Positions 1 through 4,751 of a stretch of DNA of 7,256 nt are shown here, piece by piece; the first letter of the stretch is position 1; the number at the start of each line of letters is the position of its first letter. The notes below the pieces were generated by a model. That model was not told where the DNA came from, did not search any database, and was given only the letters and a program-made list of their open reading frames with translations. The stretch comes from CAADGN01 sp035443945 (GTDB taxonomy: Bacteria; Planctomycetota; Phycisphaerae; Phycisphaerales; UBA1924), in contig DAOMNQ010000101.1 in NCBI GenBank assembly GCA_035443945.1, positions 1-7,256 on the forward strand, in the 5' to 3' direction. Both the position numbers and the translations under genes were made by a program.

Positions 1-28
1 CGGTGCCCTCTGTGCCTCTGTGGTGAAT
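1..28. repeat. Tandem CCTCTGTG intergenic motif
   Basis: Two perfect adjacent copies of the octamer CCTCTGTG lie at 7-14 and 15-22. They are followed by GTGAATCA and preceded by a possible third, truncated and diverged copy (CGGTG) at the window edge. No coding frame can be assigned to 1-97. The composition is clearly less GC-rich than the surrounding genes. From memory, strings of the form CTCTGTGCCTCTGTGGTGAA recur between genes in many environmental bacterial genomes, including planctomycetes, and have no agreed function. That recollection is unverified here. Confidence 0.45.
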
Positions 29-82
29 CATGGGTTTGGGGATAGGTTCTAGACCTCCCGCGTCCGAGGTCGCGCCGCGCGG

Positions 83-88
83 TAGGCT
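83..88 (+). promoter_or_regulatory. Putative -10 element TAGGCT, near-leaderless start
   Basis: TAGGCT fits the minimal -10 pattern TANNNT and ends 9 bases before the ATG at 98. No Shine-Dalgarno sequence precedes that ATG. If this is the -10 box, transcription would begin within a few bases of the start codon. No convincing -35 hexamer sits 16-18 bases upstream, so the call rests on position and on the same arrangement at the next gene. Confidence 0.3.
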
Positions 89-97
89 GGCGACCGC

Positions 98-631
98 ATG
101 CGCTCGGCTGTCTTCCTCGACCGCGACAACACGCTGATCGACATCGCGGGCGAGCGTGCCGACGCATCGCTCGTGCGCCTGCTGCCGGGGGCGTTCGGGG
201 CCTGCGAGCGGCTGGCCCGGGCGGGGTTCACGCTCGTTGTCGTCTCGAACCAGGGCGTGGTCGCCCGCGGCGGGGGGACGCTGCGTGAGGTTGAGGCGAC
301 GAACGACCGGGTGCGTGCGCTCCTGACGCCGCCGAGCGCGCGTCGCCCGCTGGCCGAGGCGTTCTACTTCTGCCCGTATCACCCGCAGGGGACGGCCGAG
401 CGGTTTGCGAGCGAGCACCCGTGGCGCAAGCCCGCGCCTGGGATGATCCTCACGGCCGCGGATGAACTCGCCCTCGACCTGGCTCGCTCGTGGTTCGTGG
501 GCGACGCGGAGCGGGACATCCGGGCGGCGACCGCGGCGGGCATCCCCCCCCCTCAGGCCCTGCTCATCGGGCCGGGGCGACGGCTGCCTGACCTGCATGG
601 CGCGGCGGGGCGCATCCTGGCGGCCGGCTGA
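98..631 (+). CDS. HAD-IIIA phosphatase, GmhB/HisB-N-like
   Basis: 177-residue cytosolic phosphatase of the haloacid dehalogenase superfamily, close in layout to D-glycero-D-manno-heptose 1,7-bisphosphate 7-phosphatase (GmhB). The nucleophile motif FLDRDNT gives D8 and D10. Motif II is VVVSNQG (S50), motif III is RKPAPGM (R110, K111), and motif IV is VGDAERD (D136, D140). All four HAD motifs are intact. The CPYHPQG loop (C92) and RKPxPGM are hallmarks of the GmhB/histidinol-phosphatase group. In E. coli GmhB the zinc ligands are C92, H94, C107 and C109. Here the equivalent positions read C92, Y94, H107 and W109, so the zinc site looks lost. A run of nine C at 544-552 is read in frame as Ile-Pro-Pro-Pro. 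The ATG at 98 lacks an SD. The heptosyltransferase next door favours a role in ADP-heptose synthesis, but a histidinol-phosphatase or another sugar-phosphatase role is possible. Family is confident; substrate is inferred. Confidence 0.88.
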   Translation: MRSAVFLDRDNTLIDIAGERADASLVRLLPGAFGACERLARAGFTLVVVSNQGVVARGGGTLREVEATNDRVRALLTPPSARRPLAEAFYFCPYHPQGTAERFASEHPWRKPAPGMILTAADELALDLARSWFVGDAERDIRAATAAGIPPPQALLIGPGRRLPDLHGAAGRILAAG

Positions 632-667
632 TCGGGGCACGCTCGCAATTCGTCCGGACGAGGGGGT

Positions 668-696
668 GAGCCTGCGGGACGGGCCTTTCCAGGCTC
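668..696. other. Inverted repeat between the two heptose-related genes
   Basis: GAGCCTG at 668-674 and CAGGCTC at 690-696 form a perfect 7-bp inverted repeat around a 15-base loop. It lies 36 bases after the phosphatase stop codon and just upstream of the next gene's putative -10 element. No T tract follows, so it is not a typical intrinsic terminator. It could be a weak processing or attenuation hairpin, an operator, or chance. Confidence 0.25.
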
Positions 697-705
697 CGCG
701 CCTCA

Positions 706-711
706 TACCCT
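706..711 (+). promoter_or_regulatory. Putative -10 element TACCCT, near-leaderless start
   Basis: TACCCT matches TANNNT and ends 10 bases before the ATG at 722, which has no purine-rich SD upstream. The spacing almost repeats that at 83-98. It suggests this gene has its own transcript starting close to the ATG, rather than only read-through from the phosphatase gene 90 bases upstream. No recognisable -35 box. Confidence 0.3.
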
Positions 712-721
712 TTGTTCGCCC

Positions 722-1858
722 ATGCCCCCGGCCACCGCCACGCCGCTGCGTCTGCTGGTTGTCCTGCCTTCGTGGCTGGGCGACGTGGTGATGGCGACGC
801 CCGCGCTGCGTCTGCTGCGCGACCGGCTGCGCGGCTCGTTCATCGCGGGGCTTGTGCGCCCGGAGATGCGCGAGGTGCTCGCGGGCACGGACCTGCTCGA
901 CGAGTTGCACGCCGATCGCAAGGGCGGGGTGATGGGGCCGAAGCACGTGGCGGCCCGACTGCGGCCGAGGCGGTACGACTCCGCGCTGCTGCTGACCAAC
1001 TCGTTCTCGAGCGCGCTGGCGGCTCGCGTCGCCGGCATCCCGCGGCGCGTCGGGTACGACCGCGATGCGCGGGGGATGCTCCTGACCCATTCGATCCGCG
1101 CGATGGAGCGCGAGGGCAGCAGCGCGCTGCGGCGGCGGTGGGCGCCTGTGCCGGCGGTGCGGTATTACCTCGACGCCGCGTGCGAACTGCTCCGGTGCGC
1201 CGGCATCGACCCGCCCTCCATGCCCGATGACCCGGCCTCGCTGCCGGCAGGCATCGCCCTCGAACTCGCGACAACGCCGGAGGAGGAGCGGGCTGCGGAC
1301 GAGTTGCTCGAACGCGCCGGCCTCGGGCCGGACGCTCCGTTCGCGGTGCTGAACCCGGGCGGCAACGACCCTGCGAAGCGCTGGCCCACGGATCGTTTCG
1401 CGCGCCTCGCCGAGCACCTGGCGAGCACGCACGGGCTCGCGGTGCTGGTCAACGGCTCGCCCTCGGAGCGGGATCTCGCGGCACAGGTTCGCGACGGTGC
1501 CCGTGCCCGAGCGGTCTCGCTGCCGGAAGCGGGCGTGGGGATCGGATCGCTGAAGGCGGTCGTTCGTCGGGCGCGGCTGATGGTGACGAACGACACCGGC
1601 CCTCGCCACCTCGCGGCGGCGTTCGGCACGCCGCTCGTCTCGCTCTTCGGCCCGACCGACCACCGGTGGACGACCATCCCGACGCGCCCGCTGGCGAGCG
1701 GCGAACCGTCGGAAGCGATCCTGCTCGCCGACCCCACCCTTGAGGCGAACGAACTGGCGAACGACCACCCGGAGCGATGCCGGATCGACCGCATCGGGTT
1801 CGAGGCGGTGTGCGAGGCCGTGGAGCGGGCGCTCGCGCTCAACGAGCCGCGACCGTAA
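722..1858 (+). CDS. waaF: ADP-heptose:LPS heptosyltransferase, GT9 (WaaF/RfaF-like)
   Basis: 378-residue glycosyltransferase family 9 protein with a GT-B fold, predicted to transfer heptose from ADP-heptose to the growing LPS inner core on the cytoplasmic face of the inner membrane. The N-terminal acceptor domain opens with VVLPSWLGDVVMATPAL (residues 13-29), the WaaF-type signature with G20-D21. NSFSSALAARVAGIPRRVGY spans 93-112. The donor domain carries NPGGNDPAKRWP (211-222, K219) and TNDTGPRHLAAAFGTP (289-304, D291, G293), then SLFGPTDHRWT. These are the nucleotide-sugar-binding motifs of the family. The protein is about 30 residues longer than E. coli WaaF, partly from the extension after residue 320. 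There is no signal peptide or membrane helix, as expected for a peripheral enzyme. The ATG at 722 lacks an SD but has a -10-like TACCCT 10 bases upstream. The GmhB-like gene upstream supports a heptose role. Assignment to heptosyltransferase II rather than I rests on motif wording and is less certain than the family. Confidence 0.88.
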   Translation: MPPATATPLRLLVVLPSWLGDVVMATPALRLLRDRLRGSFIAGLVRPEMREVLAGTDLLDELHADRKGGVMGPKHVAARLRPRRYDSALLLTNSFSSALAARVAGIPRRVGYDRDARGMLLTHSIRAMEREGSSALRRRWAPVPAVRYYLDAACELLRCAGIDPPSMPDDPASLPAGIALELATTPEEERAADELLERAGLGPDAPFAVLNPGGNDPAKRWPTDRFARLAEHLASTHGLAVLVNGSPSERDLAAQVRDGARARAVSLPEAGVGIGSLKAVVRRARLMVTNDTGPRHLAAAFGTPLVSLFGPTDHRWTTIPTRPLASGEPSEAILLADPTLEANELANDHPERCRIDRIGFEAVCEAVERALALNEPRP

Positions 1859-1890
1859 GGAAGCGTTCTCGCGTGCGAAAGTAATCTCGT

Positions 1891-1948
1891 GAGGGACCCG
1901 CTTGCTGACGCGCGCGGCTCGTTCGTTGCGCGAGGGTGCTTCAAGCGG
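1891..1948. repeat. Palindromic intergenic repeat with CCCGCTTGCTGACGCGCGCG core
   Basis: The spacer after waaF holds an imperfect palindrome. CCGCTTG at 1898-1904 pairs with CAAGCGG at 1942-1948. An inner CGCGC tract (within 1909-1915) can pair with GCGCG at 1928-1932. The core, read in one frame, would encode DPLADARGS. From memory, this peptide string and its antisense version (LPYGRGS) turn up often in spurious predicted proteins of planctomycetes and acidobacteria, which marks it as an interspersed REP-like element rather than a gene. Only one copy lies in this window, so repetition cannot be shown from the sequence alone. Confidence 0.45.
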
Positions 1949-1957
1949 CGCACGACA

Positions 1958-1988
1958 ACGGCCGCCCCGAAAGACTCGGAGCGGCCGT
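1958..1988 (-). terminator. Hairpin terminator of the H1-like gene
   Basis: A 13-bp stem (1958-1970 with 1976-1988) closes a 5-base loop, starting 26 bases beyond the stop codon of the minus-strand H1-like gene. In minus-strand RNA the one non-Watson-Crick position is a G-U wobble, whereas in plus-strand RNA it would be a C-A mismatch, so the fold favours minus-strand transcription. The T tract after the stem is short (TTGT). It may also serve the convergent waaF transcript less well. Confidence 0.6.
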
Positions 1989-2014
1989 CCGTGTGCGGTG
2001 GATGTCTCGCCCGA

Positions 2015-2392
2015 TCAGGCGGCCTTGCGGACGCGCCGGCGGGTCGTCGAGGAGGGCGACCAGGCGATGAACGCCGGGGTCGTCGAGGACGCGGTGGTGC
2101 GACGGCGGGTCGTGCGCTTGGCGGCGGGGCGCTTGGTCGCCGTCCGCTTGGCGGCGGTCCGCTTGGCCGTCGTGCGCTTGGCCGCGGAGCGCTTGGTCGC
2201 TGTCCGCTTGGCGGTGGTGCGCTTGGCCGTGGTGCGCTTGGCGGCGGGGCGCTTGGTCGCTGTCCGCTTGGCGGTGGTGCGCTTGGCGGCGGGCCGTTTG
2301 GTGGCGGTGCGCTTCGCCGTGCGACGCTTGGTCGCGGTGTGGCGGGCGGTGCGCCTGGTCGTCCTGCTGGTCCTGCGTGTTCTGGTTGCCAT
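2015..2392 (-). CDS. Histone H1-like, Lys/Arg-rich repeat protein
   Basis: 125-residue, extremely basic protein resembling the C-terminal tails of bacterial histone H1-like proteins (Hc1/Hc2, AlgP types), predicted to bind and compact DNA in the nucleoid without sequence specificity. Residues 1-18 are rich in Arg and Thr. Residues 19-98 are sixteen consecutive pentapeptides, fifteen of them ending in KR, of the kinds TATKR, PAAKR and TTAKR. The tail from 99 contains the only hydrophobic patch, PAFIAW, and ends RRRVRKAA. There is no Asp or Glu anywhere. The strand and start are supported by a good SD (CAGGAGA, 7 bases before the ATG) and a hairpin terminator after the stop. Frames on the opposite strand also stay open across the 15-bp repeat but have no such signals. 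It is transcribed divergently from the DAHP synthase gene. No globular domain is visible, so the family call is compositional. Confidence 0.8.
   Translation of the reverse strand: MATRTRRTSRTTRRTARHTATKRRTAKRTATKRPAAKRTTAKRTATKRPAAKRTTAKRTTAKRTATKRSAAKRTTAKRTAAKRTATKRPAAKRTTRRRTTASSTTPAFIAWSPSSTTRRRVRKAA
2099..2338 (-). repeat. 15-bp coding repeat with 60-bp higher-order unit
   Basis: This tract encodes the KR pentapeptides of the H1-like protein and repeats every 15 bp. Superimposed is a 60-bp unit: 2161-2220 and 2221-2280 differ at only three positions (2171, 2183 and 2188 in the first copy). The identical block 2189-2227 / 2249-2287 is 39 bp long. The segment 2111-2160 is a more diverged copy of the same unit. 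Such arrays change length by slippage or unequal recombination and are prone to short-read misassembly. Confidence 0.85.
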
Positions 2393-2399
2393 GTGCTGT

Positions 2400-2406
2400 T
2401 CTCCTG
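2400..2406 (-). promoter_or_regulatory. Ribosome binding site of the H1-like gene
   Basis: On the minus strand CAGGAGA stands 7 bases before the ATG whose first base is at 2392. It is one of the best SD sequences in the window and decides both the start codon and the coding strand in a region where several frames are open. Confidence 0.75.
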
Positions 2407-2653
2407 GCTCGTGTTCCGTGTTTCGGCTGGTCCCCGGGGGAGCGACGCGCCCCCACCACTCGGGTCGCCATCAGGCCGGGCCGCGCGGGCCGCAACGCCC
2501 GCCGCACCCGACGCCGCGGCCCGAACGAGAACCGTCGGCGGACTTGCCCATCGACACTTCAAACCCCCGGCATGAGAATTTGACCCCGGATTCGGCCGAC
2601 ATTCGCTCCGACGCACCGCCTTTCTCTCGCCAACAATCACCTTCACGCCCCGC

Positions 2654-2658
2654 AGGAG
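2654..2658 (+). promoter_or_regulatory. Ribosome binding site setting a GTG start
   Basis: AGGAG ends 7 bases before the GTG at 2666. This spacing is the reason for choosing GTG over any downstream ATG, the first of which would lie inside conserved sequence. Confidence 0.75.
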
Positions 2659-2665
2659 CCGCTTC

Positions 2666-4039
2666 GTGACCCCCACCAACCAGCCCTGGACGCCCGATTC
2701 GTGGCGATCCAAGCCCACTCGGCACGGCTTCGACTACCCCGACGCGGTCGCGCTGGAGGCCGCGCTGGCCAAACTCCGCTCGCTCCCCCCCCTCGTGACC
2801 TCGTTCGAGATCGAGCGGCTCAAGGCCCAACTCGCCGAGGCCCAGGAGGGGCGGCGGTTCCTGCTCCAGGGCGGGGACTGCGCCGAGACGCTCGCCGACT
2901 GCCGCCCCGAGACCATCACGAGCAAACTGAAGATTCTGCTCCAGATGTCGCTGGTGCTGGTCCACGGGCTGAACAAGCCGGTCATCCGTGTGGGGCGGTT
3001 CGCGGGGCAGTACGCCAAGCCGCGGTCCAGCCCGACGGAGTCGCGCGACGGGCCGGACGGCCGGTGCACGCTCCCGTCGTACTTCGGCGATCTGATCAAC
3101 GGCGCGGAGTTCGACGAGCGCGCCCGCACGCCGGACCCGCACCTGATGGTCCGCGGCTACCAGCACGCGGCGATGACGCTGAACTTCATCCGCTCGCTGC
3201 TCGAGGGTGGCTTTGCCGACGTGCACCACCCCGAGTACTGGGACCTCTCGTTCCTGCACCACGCCGACCTGCCCCCGGATCGCAAGGCGGGCTACGAGCG
3301 AGTGAGCGCGAGCCTGGCGCAGGCCCTGAAGTTCATGGAGGCGCTGGGCGAGGCCCGGATCGAAGAACTGACCCGGGTCGAGTTCTACACCAGCCACGAG
3401 GGGCTGAACCTGCTCTACGAGAGCGCGCAGACGAGGCGCGTGCCGCGGCGGACGGGCTGGTACGACCTGACCACGCACATGCCGTGGATCGGCGACCGGA
3501 CCCGCGCGCTCGACGGCGCGCACGTCGAGTTCTTCCGAGGCGTGGCGAACCCCGTGGGCGTGAAACTCGGGCACGGCACGAAACCGGACGAGGCGGTCGC
3601 CCTCGCCCGCGCGCTCAACCCCGCGGACGAGCCGGGCAAACTCGCCCTCATCACGCGGATGGGCGCGCACCGCGTGCGCGAGACCCTGCCGCCGATCCTC
3701 GACGCGGTCCGGCGCGAGGGCGTCCGCGTGCTGTGGGTCTGCGACCCGATGCACGGCAACACGACGACGACTTCGGCAGGCGTCAAGACGCGGTCCTTCG
3801 ACGCCATCGCCGAGGAACTCGAACGGACGATCGACGCCCATCGCGATGCGGGGACCGGCCTCGGCGGGGTCCACTTCGAACTCACGGGCGAGGACGTGAC
3901 CGAGTGCCTCGGCGGAGCGGGCGGTGTGACCGAGGAGGCCCTGACCCGCAACTACGCCTCCCCCTGCGACCCCCGGCTGAACTACCAGCAGTCGCTGGAA
4001 CTCGCGTTCCGCCTCCGCGCCCGCCTGGCGGGGACGTGA
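2666..4039 (+). CDS. aroG: Class II 3-deoxy-7-phosphoheptulonate (DAHP) synthase
   Basis: 457-residue enzyme that condenses phosphoenolpyruvate with erythrose 4-phosphate to DAHP, the committed step of the shikimate pathway to aromatic amino acids. It is clearly the plant/mycobacterial class II type. Family landmarks in order: WRSKPTRHGFDYPD (13-26), LLQGGDCAE (66-74), VIRVGRFAGQYAKPRSSP (106-123), EFYTSHEGLNLLYE (239-252), WIGDRTRALDGAHVEF (274-289), WVCDPMHGNT (357-366), KTRSFDAI (374-381), HFELTG (403-408) and CDPRLN (434-439). The expected divalent-metal ligands are all present: C72, H363, E405 and D435. The length is close to the mycobacterial enzyme, with a shorter N-terminal arm, a region that matters for feedback control there. 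The start is GTG with AGGAG 7 bases upstream. A strong terminator follows, and no other aromatic-pathway gene adjoins, so it is probably monocistronic. The symbol follows mycobacterial usage; E. coli aroG is the unrelated-looking class I enzyme. Confidence 0.96.
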   Translation: MTPTNQPWTPDSWRSKPTRHGFDYPDAVALEAALAKLRSLPPLVTSFEIERLKAQLAEAQEGRRFLLQGGDCAETLADCRPETITSKLKILLQMSLVLVHGLNKPVIRVGRFAGQYAKPRSSPTESRDGPDGRCTLPSYFGDLINGAEFDERARTPDPHLMVRGYQHAAMTLNFIRSLLEGGFADVHHPEYWDLSFLHHADLPPDRKAGYERVSASLAQALKFMEALGEARIEELTRVEFYTSHEGLNLLYESAQTRRVPRRTGWYDLTTHMPWIGDRTRALDGAHVEFFRGVANPVGVKLGHGTKPDEAVALARALNPADEPGKLALITRMGAHRVRETLPPILDAVRREGVRVLWVCDPMHGNTTTTSAGVKTRSFDAIAEELERTIDAHRDAGTGLGGVHFELTGEDVTECLGGAGGVTEEALTRNYASPCDPRLNYQQSLELAFRLRARLAGT

Positions 4040-4102
4040 CGCTCTGGGCGGGGCCTCCCCCCCTTCGGGCAGGGCGTTGCATTCGGGTCTTCCATCTTGG
4101 GG

Positions 4103-4128
4103 CGGGGTCTTGCAGGCCCCGTCTTTTT
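4103..4128 (+). terminator. Intrinsic terminator of the DAHP synthase gene
   Basis: CGGGGTC (4103-4109) pairs with GGCCCCG (4115-4121), seven pairs including one G-U, around the loop TTGCA. It is followed by TCTTTTT. It lies 63 bases after the stop codon. This is the clearest rho-independent terminator in the window. Confidence 0.85.
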
Positions 4129-4130
4129 CT

Positions 4131-4253
4131 CCTCTTCTCTCCTCCGTCAAGTCGCTCACTCGAAAGGCCGATCCACCCCTCGGGCCACGTCGCCCGTGTG
4201 GAGGCCTCCGTGCCACGCCAGAGAACGACCGGCACTGTCCCCGAGCGTCCGAC
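4131..4253. other. Spacer before the assembly gap
   Basis: About 120 bases between the DAHP synthase terminator and the gap. It should contain the promoter, and possibly the 5' end, of the PilZ gene. It includes a perfect 10-bp palindrome GGAGGCCTCC just before 4210. I see no clear promoter hexamers or SD here. A GTG-initiated frame from 4198 enters the gap, but its relation to the frame beyond cannot be known. Confidence 0.4.
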
Positions 4254-4263
4254 NNNNNNNNNN
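4254..4263. other. Assembly gap (ten Ns)
   Basis: Exactly ten N characters. Ten Ns is a common scaffolding placeholder rather than a measured length, so reading frames should not be carried across it and neighbouring distances are unreliable. Confidence 0.97.
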
Positions 4264-4267
4264 CATC

Positions 4268-4720
4268 ATGCTGCTGTCGGTCTCGGTGTGGTCGGGCGCG
4301 GAGGGCGCGACCCGCACCCGGCGTGCCGCCTCGCGCCCCGACGAACGGCGAAAGCCCCCCCCACCGGCAAAGACCCCGGCTCCCCGCGCTCGGCTCCGGC
4401 TCGTGCGCGACGCGATCGACCCGGAGGCGCCCATCCCCTTCAGCCGCCGCACGACAGACCGCGCTCCCGCGCGGGGCGAGGCGATCGCAACCTTCACCGG
4501 CCCGCACGGCTTTGCCGCGCTGGCCCGCGTGCGGCTGCGGGACACGAGCACAGGGGGTCTGGGCGTGCGTTCGCCGTTGCCGGTCGAGCCGGGGGCGATC
4601 GCGACCCTGACCCCGGTGCAGTCCGGTGGTGCGCCCGAGTCGGCGATCGTGGTCCGCTGCACCGGGCGTGCCGGCGCGTACCACCTGGGCCTGCGTCGCC
4701 TGAGCGCACCCGCGGCCTGA
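4268..4720 (+). CDS. PilZ-domain protein, 5' end uncertain
   Basis: At least 150 residues in the open frame after the gap. The C-terminal half fits a PilZ domain, the cyclic di-GMP receptor fold. An RxxxR motif lies at 61-65 (RTTDR) and DxSxxG at 92-97 (DTSTGG). The following strands end in the typical YHLGLRRL (138-145). These two motifs form the c-di-GMP binding site in the family, so binding is plausible. Residues 14-45 are rich in Arg and Pro and look unstructured. No transmembrane segment or output domain is visible, as in small adaptor PilZ proteins that control motility or exopolysaccharide. The ATG at 4268 lies 4 bases after the Ns with no SD visible, so the true start may be in or before the gap and an N-terminal domain could be missing. 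Third codon positions are strongly G/C, as in the neighbouring genes. Convergent with the HIT gene, 25 bases apart. Confidence 0.75.
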   Translation: MLLSVSVWSGAEGATRTRRAASRPDERRKPPPPAKTPAPRARLRLVRDAIDPEAPIPFSRRTTDRAPARGEAIATFTGPHGFAALARVRLRDTSTGGLGVRSPLPVEPGAIATLTPVQSGGAPESAIVVRCTGRAGAYHLGLRRLSAPAA

Positions 4721-4751
4721 CGCCGTTCCTTCGGGGCGGGTTCCTTCAGGC
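4715..4751. other. Convergent junction with mirrored stop codons
   Basis: The PilZ gene and the HIT gene both end in GCCTGA, giving the inverted repeat GCCTGA (4715-4720) / TCAGGC (4746-4751). Between them CGCC (4721-4724) can pair with GGCG (4735-4738), and GTTCCTTC occurs twice as a direct repeat (4725-4732, 4740-4747). A weak bidirectional terminator is possible, but the stem has a bulge and the T-rich part is broken. Confidence 0.3.

Larger units (their letters stand above)
2393..2665. other. Divergent intergenic region, H1-like gene / DAHP synthase
   Basis: 273 bases between two divergent starts, expected to hold both promoters. The part nearer the H1-like gene contains a short GC hairpin (GGGGG at 2436-2440 with CCCCC at 2450-2454), which would lie in that gene's leader if transcription starts beyond it. 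The part at 2550-2650 is relatively AT-rich and includes TTGACC (2580-2585), close to a -35 box, inside a small inverted repeat TCAAA/TTTGA (2559-2563 and 2579-2583). No good -10 follows at standard spacing. No convincing small gene is seen. Confidence 0.5.

Noticed and set aside
98..1858. A tight two-gene heptose operon
   Set aside because: The genes are 90 bases apart, with an inverted repeat and a separate -10-like element between them. A shared pathway is plausible but co-transcription is not shown.
2099..2338. Regular short repeats resembling a CRISPR array
   Set aside because: The repeats are 15 bp and contiguous with no unique spacers, and they encode an in-frame pentapeptide array.
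2580..2608. TTGACC as a -35 box for the DAHP synthase promoter
   Set aside because: A good -35 match, but no acceptable -10 hexamer occurs 16-18 bases downstream, so I mention it only as part of the intergenic region.
1889..2669. Long plus-strand frames over the H1-like region, one giving a Gly/Leu/Arg-rich repeat protein
   Set aside because: They arise because the 15-bp repeat has no stop codons in several frames. They lack an SD, overlap the terminator and palindromic repeat, and compete with a minus-strand gene that has an SD, a terminator and a family-like product.
4097..4267. Extension of the PilZ frame upstream through the gap to a TTG near 4097
   Set aside because: It would begin inside the DAHP synthase terminator and read through Ns of unknown true length.
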